Shown here: in pieces, positions 18,951 through 27,900 of the stretch
Position numbering within the stretch: the first letter of the stretch is position 1
Layout: every line of letters starts with the position of its first letter
Assembly: GCF_900100875.1 (NCBI RefSeq)
Contig: NZ_FNKQ01000003.1
Coordinates: 124,001-188,000 of the forward strand
DNA: 64,000 bases
Reading direction: 5' to 3'
Origin: Halopelagius longus
GTDB lineage: Archaea; Halobacteriota; Halobacteria; Halobacteriales; Haloferacaceae
Translations under genes and position numbers: made by a program
The notes under the pieces: model-generated
The model's database searches: none
Told to the model about the DNA's origin: nothing
Seen by the model: only the letters and a program-made list of their open reading frames with translations

Positions 18951-19118
18951 CTACGGCGAGGGCGGCCCGGCCGAGGGGGCCGGACTGGACGCCGCCCCCG
19001 CGTGCAGGTCGGCGGTGGTCGCACACGAGGGACAACCGAACACGCGCCCGTCCTCGTCGCCGAACACTCTCACGAAGTCGCGGGTCACGAACTCGTCGCA
19101 GTTGTTGCAGGTGTACAT
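18951..19118 (-). CDS. Small zinc-ribbon protein (DUF7563-like)
   Basis: A 55-residue protein with four cysteines: CNNC (4-7) and CPSC (about 29-32), spaced like a zinc ribbon, followed by an Ala/Ser/Pro-rich tail. It resembles small haloarchaeal zinc-finger proteins of the DUF7563 type. The high-GC frame, paired cysteines and AT-rich upstream DNA support a gene. Role unknown; nucleic-acid or protein binding is possible. Confidence 0.65.
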   Translation of the reverse strand: MYTCNNCDEFVTRDFVRVFGDEDGRVFGCPSCATTADLHAGAASSPAPSAGPPSP

Positions 19119-19425
19119 CGTGATTTCCTCGCACTATGTTACCACATACCATACTATCATAAAATTATCGACAGGGTTGCTCGCCGAAGCCGTCCGTGCG
19201 AACGATATCGGTTACGTCGGTGGGCCGAAACGTTCCGATCGGTCTGTGAAGCGGGTGTGACTTCTCACACCGACCATTTCGTCCCGAGAGCCTGCGCCGT
19301 CCAGATTGAGGCCCTCCGAGTCGGCGTCGAACGGCGAATATCCGTGCGTTGGCGTACCGAACGCGCGGCGAGACGAATACGTTAAAGGGGGACACGCGCC
19401 CTGTACGAACTGGTGAACGAAGTCC
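19119..19425. promoter_or_regulatory. Divergent intergenic region with AT-rich promoter core and hairpin
   Basis: This 307-bp gap separates the zinc-ribbon gene (minus) from the phosphoribosyltransferase gene (plus). Positions 19134-19172 are unusually AT-rich and hold TATA-like elements for the minus-strand gene. ATACGTTAAAG at about 19376-19386 is a TATA box for the plus-strand gene. Between them is an inverted repeat, GGTGTGA (19254-19260) and TCACACC (19265-19271), with a 4-nt loop. I see no ORF of its own here. Confidence 0.5.
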
Positions 19426-20130
19426 ATGGGCGACCTCCCCGACGAGTTTAACTGCACTATCACGAACTGGGAGTACATCTACGGCCTCTGTCGGGACGTG
19501 AGCACCGCCGTGAAGGCGTCCGAGTTCGAACCGGACGTCATCGTGGCGTTGGCGCGCGGCGGGTGGTTCGCGGGGCGGTGCATCTGCGACTTCCTCGGGA
19601 TGGACGACCTGACGAGCCTGAAGATGGAACACTACGTCGGGACGGCCCAGAAGTCGGGCGAACCCGAAGTCCGCTACCCGATGCCGGAGGGCAGCGTCGA
19701 GGGCAAAGACGTGCTCATCATCGACGACATCGCCGACACCGGCGGGTCCATCCACCACGCCTACGAGTACGTGACCGACCGCAACGCGGGCGAGGTTCGG
19801 ACCGCGACGCTGCAACTGCTTCAGACCAGCGAGTTCGAACCCGACTTCGTCGGCGAACGCCTCGAAGAGTGGGCGTGGGTCGTCTACCCGTGGAACTTCA
19901 TCGAGGACATGATAGACCTCGTCTCCGGCGTCATGGAGAAGGCCGACGAGGAGACGTTCGAAGTCGACGACGTCCGCCACTACCTCTCGGAGTACCACAA
20001 CGTGGACCGAATCGAGATGGAGATCGCCCAACCGAACCGGATGGGCGAAGTGATGAGCGAGATGGAACGCCGCGGGTACGTCGAGGCGACGAACGGCGGC
20101 GCGTGGCGACTCCTCGAAGACGACTCCTGA
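19426..20130 (+). CDS. Phosphoribosyltransferase domain protein
   Basis: A 234-residue protein with a type I phosphoribosyltransferase domain. The PRPP-binding motif VLIIDDIADTGGS is at residues 96-108, with an upstream ALARGGWFAGR loop (41-51). The C-terminal 60 residues look like an added helical or winged-helix segment (EVMSEMERRGYVEATNGGAW). Haloarchaeal relatives are annotated as purine phosphoribosyltransferases; the exact base is not certain. It precedes the HD-domain gene by 7 bp, so a nucleotide-salvage pair is likely. Confidence 0.85.
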   Translation: MGDLPDEFNCTITNWEYIYGLCRDVSTAVKASEFEPDVIVALARGGWFAGRCICDFLGMDDLTSLKMEHYVGTAQKSGEPEVRYPMPEGSVEGKDVLIIDDIADTGGSIHHAYEYVTDRNAGEVRTATLQLLQTSEFEPDFVGERLEEWAWVVYPWNFIEDMIDLVSGVMEKADEETFEVDDVRHYLSEYHNVDRIEMEIAQPNRMGEVMSEMERRGYVEATNGGAWRLLEDDS

Positions 20131-20137
20131 CCCGCCC

Positions 20138-20758
20138 GTGTCTCCGACGGACCGCGACGTAGACGCCCTCCTCGAAACGTACGACCTGAAGGACGAACGC
20201 CGCACCGGGTGGCAACTCCGCGGCGTCTCCGACCCGGAGTCCGTCGCCGCCCACTCGTGGGGCGTCGCCTACCTCTGTCTCTGCTTCGCCGACCGCGCCG
20301 AGGACGTGGACCCCGACAGAGCGGTGCGTCTGGCCGTCCTCCACGATACGGCGGAGGCCCGCACCGGCGACGAGGCGACGCGCGCGGACCCCGACGCCGA
20401 GACGCCGGACCCCGAGGAGAAGGAACGCCGCGAACGCGCCGCGATAGCGGACCTCCTCGCGCCTTTCTCGGACGACCTCCGCGACGCGTGGGAGGAGTAC
20501 GAGGCGCGGGAGACGGAGACGGCCCGGTTCGTCAAGGACATGGACCTACTGGACATGTGCCTGCAGGCGGTCGTCTACGAGAGGCAGGGGCGGTACGACC
20601 CCGACGCCGACAACCCGAACTTCGAGGCGTACGACCGGTTAGACGAGTTCTTCGCCACCGCGGAACCGCGAGTGCGGACGTCCGTCGGGCGCGAACTGTT
20701 CGAGACGGTCCGCGCGCGGTACGAGGACGCGAAAGCCGACCGGGACGAGCGGTCCTGA
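20138..20758 (+). CDS. HD-domain hydrolase (YfbR/HDDC2-like nucleotidase)
   Basis: A 206-residue HD-domain protein. Metal ligands are seen as His39 (SVAAHSWG), His69-Asp70 (LAVLHDTAEA) and an Asp in FVKDMDLLDM near 130. This pattern matches 5'-deoxynucleotidases of the YfbR/HDDC2 type. It starts with GTG 7 bp after the phosphoribosyltransferase gene. Together they suggest release and salvage of nucleobases, an inference from neighbours. Confidence 0.82.
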   Translation: MSPTDRDVDALLETYDLKDERRTGWQLRGVSDPESVAAHSWGVAYLCLCFADRAEDVDPDRAVRLAVLHDTAEARTGDEATRADPDAETPDPEEKERRERAAIADLLAPFSDDLRDAWEEYEARETETARFVKDMDLLDMCLQAVVYERQGRYDPDADNPNFEAYDRLDEFFATAEPRVRTSVGRELFETVRARYEDAKADRDERS

Positions 20759-20839
20759 CTCCTCTCGCGAGCGTCCGCTGACGCGGTAAGCCGCGCCGTC
20801 TCCGAAGCGTTTGAAGGGGCGGCGAGAGTCCGTTCCGTC

Positions 20840-21793
20840 GTGGCGCTGCTCTCTATCTTCGCGACGGCGATTCTCCCCATCGTCACCGTGGGCGCGGTCG
20901 GATTCGTCCTCGGGCGCGCGACGGGCGTCGAGACGGACTCGCTGAACACCGTCGTCGTCTACGTCCTCGCGCCGGCGCTCGTCTTCCACAGTCTCGCCAC
21001 CACCTCCCTCGCGCGTTCGACGTTGGTCGAAGTCGTCGTCGCGGTGACCGCCTACCACCTCGTGATGATTCTGCTCGCGGAGGGTGCGGGCCGCCTGTTC
21101 GGCGAACGCGACCCGCTTTTGAGCGCACTCGTCCTCGTCGCGGCGTTCCCCAACTCCGGCAACTACGGCATCCCCGTCTCGAACTTCGCGTTCGGGAGCA
21201 CCGGGCGTTCGACGGCGGTGCTGTTTCTCTCGGTACAGAGCGTCCTCATCTACACGCTCGGCGTCTACATCGCCTCCCGCGGCGGCGGCGACTCCGGCCT
21301 CGAAGGCGTCAAGCGGGTGTTCACGATTCCGCTGGTGTACGCCGTCGTCGCCGCCTTGCTGGCGCGGTGGGCGGGCGTCGTCCCCCCGGCGGGGTCGACG
21401 GCGATGGAGACGCTGAAACTCGTCGGCGACTCCTCGATTCCGCTGATGCTTCTCATCCTCGGCGTCCAACTGTCGAAGACGGACGTGGGCTCTACGCTCT
21501 CGGAGGTGGGCGTCGTGACGGTGCTGAAGATGGCCGCCGCCCCGGCGGTGGGCGTCGCAGTCGCCCTCGTCGTCGGGTTCGCCGACCCCGACGTCGGCCG
21601 GACGTTCGTCTTGGAGTGCGCCATGCCCGCCGCCGTGACGCCTCTCATCCTCGTCGGCGAGTTCGCGGAGGGCGACGTCTCCGGCGTCCCCGTCGCGGAG
21701 TTCGTCTCCACCGCCGTCTTCGTGACGACGCTGGTCAGCGTTCCGACGCTGACGCTCACCATCGCGCTCCTCGAATCGGGCATCGTCCTGTAG
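20840..21793 (+). CDS. AEC-family (auxin efflux carrier-like) transporter
   Basis: A 317-residue membrane protein with about ten transmembrane helices in two halves of five. Family motifs include TDSLNTVVVYVLAPALVFHS (about 36-55), AFPNSGNYGIPV (about 100-111) and PAAVTPLILVGEF (about 262-274). AEC carriers export small organic acids or similar solutes; the substrate here is unknown. The start is a GTG 81 bp after the HD gene. Confidence 0.88.
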   Translation: MALLSIFATAILPIVTVGAVGFVLGRATGVETDSLNTVVVYVLAPALVFHSLATTSLARSTLVEVVVAVTAYHLVMILLAEGAGRLFGERDPLLSALVLVAAFPNSGNYGIPVSNFAFGSTGRSTAVLFLSVQSVLIYTLGVYIASRGGGDSGLEGVKRVFTIPLVYAVVAALLARWAGVVPPAGSTAMETLKLVGDSSIPLMLLILGVQLSKTDVGSTLSEVGVVTVLKMAAAPAVGVAVALVVGFADPDVGRTFVLECAMPAAVTPLILVGEFAEGDVSGVPVAEFVSTAVFVTTLVSVPTLTLTIALLESGIVL

Positions 21794-21889
21794 CCCCGCG
21801 GTCCGATTCGCTCCCGGACCACCGTGCGCCGCCTTCCCGAACCCGCCGGAACTCGCCACGGTTTTGTTCCGACCGCACAACCGTCAGGT

Positions 21890-22750
21890 ATGACCATCGG
21901 ATTCATCGGCGGCAGCGGTATCTACGAGGCCCTGCCCCTGCAGGAGACGCGCGAAATCGACGTCGAGACGCCGTACGGCGACCCCTCCGCGCCCGCCGTC
22001 GTCGGCGAGTTCGGCGACACCGGGCGCGAAATCGTCTTCCTCCCGCGGCACGGCCCGGACCACCAGCACTCGCCGACGACGCTCCCGTACCGCGCGAACG
22101 TCTACGCCCTGAAGAAACTGGGCGTGACGCACGTCATCGCGAGCAACGCCGTCGGCAGTCTCCGCGAGGACCTGCCGCCGCAGACCCTCGTGATTCCGGA
22201 CCAGATTTACGACCGGACGAAGCACCGCGACCTGACGTTCTTCGACGAGGGCGTCGTCGTCCACCAACCGTTCGCGGAACCGTACTGCCCCGAACTCGCC
22301 GACGTGATAGCCGACGCCGCCGAGGACGCCGCGGACGCCGACGTGGTGCGCGGCGGGACGTACGTCTGCATCGAGGGGCCGCAGTACTCCACGCGCGCCG
22401 AGAGCGAGTTCTACCGCCAGCAGGGGTGGGACGTCGTCGGCATGACCACCATCCCGGAGGCGAAACTCGCCCGCGAGGCGGAGATGTCCTACGCGACGGT
22501 GACGGGCGTCACCGACTACGACGTCTGGAAGGAAGAGTCGGAGGTCACCCTCGAAGAGGTGTTGGAGAACGCCGCCGAAAACGAGACGGCCATCAAGGAG
22601 ACGGTGGAGGCGGCCATCCGCGCCCTCCCCGAGGACCACGAGTGCGACTGCCACTCCTCGCTCGAAGGGACGATAAACACCCCCGACGACGCCATCCCCG
22701 AGGAGACGAAGGCGGAGTTAGACCCCCTCATCGGCGAGTACGTCGAGTAA
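21890..22750 (+). CDS. mtnP: S-methyl-5'-thioadenosine phosphorylase
   Basis: A 286-residue nucleoside phosphorylase. It starts MTIGFIGGSGIYEALPL with the phosphate-binding GGSGIY. Further motifs are FLPRHGPDHQHSPTTLPYRAN, ASNAVGSLRED, YVCIEGPQYSTRAES and VGMTTIPEAKLAREAEM, all typical of MTAP. It splits methylthioadenosine to adenine and methylthioribose-1-phosphate for methionine and purine salvage. Paired cysteines near residue 245 (DHECDCHSS) are common in archaeal members. Confidence 0.94.
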   Translation: MTIGFIGGSGIYEALPLQETREIDVETPYGDPSAPAVVGEFGDTGREIVFLPRHGPDHQHSPTTLPYRANVYALKKLGVTHVIASNAVGSLREDLPPQTLVIPDQIYDRTKHRDLTFFDEGVVVHQPFAEPYCPELADVIADAAEDAADADVVRGGTYVCIEGPQYSTRAESEFYRQQGWDVVGMTTIPEAKLAREAEMSYATVTGVTDYDVWKEESEVTLEEVLENAAENETAIKETVEAAIRALPEDHECDCHSSLEGTINTPDDAIPEETKAELDPLIGEYVE

Positions 22751-22807
22751 TCGACGCTCGGTGCGGGCGACGAACCGTTGGGGCGAACCAAAAGTACTTT
22801 ACTCTCG

Positions 22808-22823
22808 TTTAGGCTTGCCTAAA
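22808..22823. promoter_or_regulatory. DtxR/IdeR-type (Idr/SirR) metal-regulator operator
   Basis: A perfect 16-bp inverted repeat, TTTAGGCTTGCCTAAA (arms TTTAGGC and GCCTAAA around TT). This matches the known recognition sequence of haloarchaeal DtxR-family iron regulators (Idr/SirR). It ends 5 bp before the ATG of the substrate-binding protein gene. A TATA-like AAAGTACTTTA lies just upstream (about 22791-22801), so a bound regulator would block transcription start: iron-dependent repression. Confidence 0.85.
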
Positions 22824-22828
22824 GCGAT

Positions 22829-24052
22829 ATGACGGACGCGCCTACGCGACGGACGTACCTTCGACGAACCGCCGCACTCGCCGGTGCCGGCCTGGTGGCC
22901 GGGTGTACGGGCGAGGGAACCGGCGATTCGACCGACGCGCCCGAGACGGACGGGGGCGACGCGGCGACGGGGACGAGCGAATCGACCACCGGGAAAGGCG
23001 GAGCGTCGCACTCGGCGTCGATGAAGCCGATGGGGACCGTCGAGTTCGACGGCGTCCCCGAACGCGTCTTCACCGTCTTCCCGCAGTACGCCGACATGGC
23101 GGTCGCTCTCGGACACGGGGAGAAGGTCAACTCGGTGTACGTCCCGGAGATGTCCGGGACGACGATGAACCACTACTACCACCACTTAGACGGCGTCTCC
23201 TTCGAGTGGGAGGGGCTGTCGGACCCCCTGAGCGAGGGCCTCCGCAAGGAACTGCTCTTCGAACTCGACAGCGACGTCCACCTCACGGACCCGGCGTGGG
23301 CGTCGACGCAGGACAACTGGGACTCCGCCGACGTGGAGGAGGTGGCCTCCCAAATCGGCCCGTGGTTCGGTAACTTCTTCAGCGGGACGCACGCGGCCCC
23401 GCCCGAGGGGTACGACTACGAGTACTACACGCTCTGGGACCTGTTCGGCAACGTCGCCGACGTGTTTCAGGAGCGAGAGAGGTACGAGGCGCTGGCGTCC
23501 GTCCACGAGGAACTCGTCTCCACCATCGAGGAGTCGCTTCCCCCGAAGGAGGAGCGTCCGACGGCGGTCCGCGTCACTCTCGCGGCCGAGAGCGACTCGT
23601 TCTACACGTACCACCTCAACAAGCCGGGCTACTGGCTGGCCGACACCCGCCCCCTCGGCGCGAACGACGCGTTCGCGGAGAAAGACTGGGGGAGCCTCTG
23701 GGGGACGGTGGACTACGAGACGATGCTGGAGGCCGACCCCGACGTCATCCTCCACCTGTGGGGGATGACGCCCAACTACAACATGGAGGACACGCTGGCG
23801 TCGCTTCGGGACCACCCCGTCGGCAGCCAACTGACCGCCGTGCAGAACGACCGGGTGTACCCCGCGGGGATGCGCTATCAGGGCCCCATCATGAACCTGT
23901 TCCAGATAGAGATGGGCGCGAAGCAACTGTACCCCGATATCTTCGGCGAGTGGCCGGGCTACACGAACGGCGAACCGTACCCGGACGTGCCCGAAGGCGA
24001 ACGGCTGTTCGACCGACAACGCGTCGCCGACATCGTCAACGGCGACTTCTAA
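22829..24052 (+). CDS. Iron-type ABC transporter substrate-binding lipoprotein (Tat)
   Basis: A 407-residue binding protein of the FepB/BtuF class. The N-terminus has a twin-arginine motif (RRTYLRR, 7-13) and a lipobox ending in Cys26 (GLVAGC), so it is exported folded by Tat and lipid-anchored outside. The mature part has the two-lobed class III pattern (MLEADPDVILHLWG near 300; GAKQLYPDIFGEWPGY near the C-terminus). The operator at 22808-22823 implies de-repression under iron shortage and use of an iron-siderophore or haem ligand. No permease or ATPase gene is adjacent, so its partner is elsewhere. Confidence 0.88.
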   Translation: MTDAPTRRTYLRRTAALAGAGLVAGCTGEGTGDSTDAPETDGGDAATGTSESTTGKGGASHSASMKPMGTVEFDGVPERVFTVFPQYADMAVALGHGEKVNSVYVPEMSGTTMNHYYHHLDGVSFEWEGLSDPLSEGLRKELLFELDSDVHLTDPAWASTQDNWDSADVEEVASQIGPWFGNFFSGTHAAPPEGYDYEYYTLWDLFGNVADVFQERERYEALASVHEELVSTIEESLPPKEERPTAVRVTLAAESDSFYTYHLNKPGYWLADTRPLGANDAFAEKDWGSLWGTVDYETMLEADPDVILHLWGMTPNYNMEDTLASLRDHPVGSQLTAVQNDRVYPAGMRYQGPIMNLFQIEMGAKQLYPDIFGEWPGYTNGEPYPDVPEGERLFDRQRVADIVNGDF

Positions 24053-24073
24053 AAGGGAGTCGGAGCGGAGAAC

Positions 24074-24979
24074 TCAGTCCGCTATCGCTTCGACCGCCTC
24101 GTCTTCGTCCTCGTCGCCGCCGTCCGCGGCGTCTTCGTCCTCGATAGCGTCGGGGTCCTGCACCCACAGGTCGCCGAACAGGTCGTCCTGTTGGAGGCGC
24201 ACGGTTCCGCGGTGCGAGAGGAACAGAAGCGAGAGGTACGTCGTCACGGGCGTCTCCGTGGCCGTCCGAATCTCACGGTAGAGCACCTCCGCGCGTCCGT
24301 TGTCGTACTGCTCTCTGAGCACCGACTCCACCTGCGCTATCGAGGACTCGATGTCCTCGGTGTGGGCGGTGTCCGTGACGTCCGCCGCCGACGGTTCGTC
24401 CTCGTCGCGGAAGTCGTCGGCGCTCCGGTAATCGAGCGTCTGCGTGCCGCGCTGGTATCCCCGGGGGGAGTCGGAGGTGTCGTACTCCCGGCGGCGCTTC
24501 CACCACGACCCGCGTTCCGCGTCGCGGAGTTCGCGGACGAGTTCGTCAAGCGTCTCCGGCGACCCGCGGGCGTGCTTCCGGTCGAGGCGGCGGTCCATCT
24601 CCTCCTCTAAGGCGTCCACCGGGTCGAATCCGGGGGCGTTTCCCTCGTCGCCGCCGGCCATCGCGCCGTCGGGGCCCTCCAAGGCGGCCTCCCACGGTTC
24701 GAGTTCCTCCTCGGGTTCCTCGTCCGGTTCGAGCAAGGCGTCGCTCTTCATCCGCAGGAGGACCGCGGCGTAGAACAACGCCCGCCCGGAGGTGCGGAGG
24801 TCAGTCGAGTCCAGTCGGTCGAGGAACGCGTCCGTCACGTCCACCACGTCAATGTCCCACGGGTCTATCTCGCCCTCTTCCGCGAGTTGGACCAGCAGTT
24901 CGACCGGTTCGACCTCCTCCGCGTCCTCGTCGGGGGCGTCGACGCCCTCCGGCATCACTTCGTCGCGCGGGTCAGTCAT
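24074..24979 (-). CDS. scpA: Segregation and condensation protein ScpA
   Basis: A 301-residue kleisin. The N-terminal part has the ScpA pattern VELLVQLAEEGEIDPWDIDVVDVTD (split here as about 20-45) that binds the SMC head-neck. The C-terminal winged helix (TYLSLLFLSHRGTVRLQQDDLFGDLWV, given as key residues around 240-268) binds the other SMC head. A long acidic linker lies between. Its ATG overlaps the smc stop by 8 bp, so the two are translationally coupled. No scpB is seen in the window. Confidence 0.9.
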   Translation of the reverse strand: MTDPRDEVMPEGVDAPDEDAEEVEPVELLVQLAEEGEIDPWDIDVVDVTDAFLDRLDSTDLRTSGRALFYAAVLLRMKSDALLEPDEEPEEELEPWEAALEGPDGAMAGGDEGNAPGFDPVDALEEEMDRRLDRKHARGSPETLDELVRELRDAERGSWWKRRREYDTSDSPRGYQRGTQTLDYRSADDFRDEDEPSAADVTDTAHTEDIESSIAQVESVLREQYDNGRAEVLYREIRTATETPVTTYLSLLFLSHRGTVRLQQDDLFGDLWVQDPDAIEDEDAADGGDEDEDEAVEAIAD

Positions 24980-27900
24980 CCGCCGGGACCTCCTGTTCGG
25001 CGTCGGGTCCGTCGCCGCCGTCGCCGCCGTCACCGCTGTCGCCCTCACCGCCGTCGCCGTCGTCGTCCGGACCCTCCACGTCGTCGCCGTCTCCGAGTTG
25101 GATGCCGGTGACCGCGCTGACGTTGTCGCCCTGCATCGTCACGCCGATGGCGCGTTCGGAGCGTTCCAACAGCGCAGAGCGGTGCGAGACGACGACGAAC
25201 TGCGCTCGACCGGCCAAGTCGTCGACCATCTGGCCGACTCGTTCGGCGTTTGCGGCGTCGAGGAACGCGTCTACCTCGTCCAGCGCGTAGAACGGCGCGG
25301 GATTGTGCCGCTGGATGGCGAAGATGAAGGCCAAGGCGGTCAGGGACTTCTCGCCGCCGGACATGGCGTTGAGGCGCTGGATGGGCTTGTCGCCCGGTTG
25401 CGCCTTCATCGTCAGGCCGTCCTCGAAGGGGTCCTCGGGGTTTTCGAGGTGGAGTTCGCCCGTCCCGTCGGAGAGCCGTTCGAATATCTCGGTGAAGTTC
25501 TCGTTGATGGCGTCGAACGCCTCCATGAACGTCGCCTTCTTCTGGGACTCGAAGCGGTCGATGCGCTCTGCGATGGCGTCTCGCTCCTCGACCAGCACGT
25601 CGCGGCGTTCCTGCAGGTCTTCGAGGTCCGACTTCACGTCGTCGTACTCGTCGATGGCGAGCATGTTCACCGGTTCCAGCGCCTCCATCTTCTCGGTCAG
25701 ACGCTCGATGTTCGACTCCACCTCGTCGTGGTCGGGAATCTCCTCGGGATCGTACTCGCCGACTTCCGCCGCGAGTTCGTCTATCTCCCACTCCAGACGC
25801 TCGGCGCTCTCGCGCAGGTTCTCGAGGGCGGATTCGACGCGCTCGACCTTCTCCTTCTGCTCGTCGCGTTCGGATTTGGCCTCGCGGAGCTCGCCCTGCA
25901 GTTCGCGGCGGTCCTCCTTCAGTTCGGCCAGTTCCTCTTCGAGTTCTTCGACCGCTTCGCGCTTCTCTTCGAGGATCGACTCCTGTTCGTCGATTTCGGA
26001 CTCCTTCTCCGCGATGACCTCCCGGGCGTCGGCCTTCTTCTCTTGGGCCGCCTCGACCGTCTCGTTGAGGTCCTCGACGGCGTCTTCGGCGTAGTCCTTC
26101 TCCAGTTGGAGCTCGTTCAGGCGGCCGTCCAGCTCGTCCATCCGGTCTTCGAGGTCGGAGATGTCGGCGCGAATCTCGTCGGCCTGCGAGGTGAGCTCCG
26201 GAATCTTCGAGTCGGCGAGTTCGGCTTCGAGGTCGTCTATCTCGGCTTCGACCTCCTCCATCTCCGCCTCGCGTTCGTCTATCTCCTCGTCGAGCTCCCG
26301 CATCTCCTCGTCTACGGACTCGCGTTCCTCGCGGAGCTCTTCGAGCCTCTCTTCGAGGCTCTCGATTTCGGATTCGGCCTCCTCGACTTCGGATTCGGCC
26401 CGTTCGATGTCGGCTTCGACCGAGCGAACCCGGTCGTTCGCGTCGGCCAGCTTCTCGCGGGCGTCGTCGATGTCGTTCTCCACGTCGCGGAGTTCGTCTT
26501 GGAGCGCCTGCCGGTCGTCCTCCAGCGAGGAAATCTCCTCGGCGAGGCGTTCGAGGCGGCCCTTCCCGGACTTCGAGAAGGAGTAGCGCGACCCGCCGCC
26601 GGACCCGCCGGTCATCGCGCCGGACCGCTCGACCAAGTCGCCGTCGAGGGTCACCATGCGGTAATCGCCCATGAACTGCCGCGCCGTCTCCATGTCCTCG
26701 ACGACCAGCGTCGACCCGAGGACGTACGAGAAGACGGGTTCGTACTCCGCGTCGTACTCCACGAGGTTGCGCGCGAAGCCCACGACGCCGGGGTCGTTCG
26801 GCTTGTTCGGGAGGCCCCGGTCGTCCATCTTCGTGATGGGCAGGAACGTCGCGCGACCGGCGTTTCGGGACTTGAGGTAGTCGATACACGAGGACCCGAC
26901 GCCGTCGTCGTCGACGACGACGTGCGCGAGTCGGCCGCCCGCGGCCGTCTCGCAGGCCGTGGCGTACTCCCCGGTGACGGAGCCGAGCTGGCCGACGGTG
27001 CCGTGGACGCCGGAGAGACCGGCGTTCAGTATCGTCGTCACCGACCGCGGCCACGAGTTGTCGCCGTCGCGCCCGGCCTTCGTCTCCAGTTCGGCGTACT
27101 GCGACTGCTTGCGTTGCAGTTCGTCGGCCACCTCGCTGAGTTCGTCTTTGACGTCCGCCCGTTCCTCTTTGAGGTCCTCGACGACGCCGCGAATCTTCTC
27201 GCGGTTCTTCTCGGCCTTGTCGAGCTCCGAGTGGAGGTCCGAGAGCGTCGCCTTCAGGTCCGGCAGCCGCTCTTTGGCCTCCTCGACCTTCTCTTGGGTC
27301 TCGGTTATCTCGTTGGAGCGGCGGCGCGTGTCGTCGAGCAGTCGGTCCTTCTCGCGTTGGAGGTCGTTCTTCGCCGTCTTCAGCTCCTCCAGTCGCTCCT
27401 TGCGGTCTTCGAGTTCCGCCTTGAGTTCGTCGAACTCGGTGTCGACGCTCGCAATCTCGGCTTTCACCTCGGCCAGTTCCGTCTCCTTCGACTGTACGTC
27501 GGATTTGACCGAGGCCTTCTCGACTTTGACCGACCGGATGTCGCCTTCGAGGTCGTCTATCTTCTCCTGTTTGCGGTCGAGTTCGACGAACGCCTTGCGA
27601 CGCTCGTTCTCGGCGTCCTCGATGCGCTCCTCGGCGTTCTCGATTGCCGTTTCGAGGCGAGTTATCTCGCCTTTGACCTCCTCTATCTCGGATTTGATGC
27701 GGAGCTGTTCGTCTTCGCCCTTCCGCTCTATCTCCCGAGTGAGGTCGTCGAGTTCCTCCTCCAGACGGGTGACGCGACCCTGCCGTTGGTCGAGTTCCTC
27801 CCGGAGGTCTTCGAGGTCCGTCTCCTTCTTCTCGGCGCGCTTCTTCGTCCGTTCGAGGTCGGCGCGCTTGTCTTCGAGTTCGGCGGCCTTCAGGTAGCCT

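Noticed and set aside
24960-25090. Short GCCGTC-type repeats near the smc 3' end, considered as a CRISPR or tandem array
   Set aside because: They encode the Gly/Asp tail of SMC, are only 9 nt long, and have no spacers. No CRISPR array is seen anywhere in the window.
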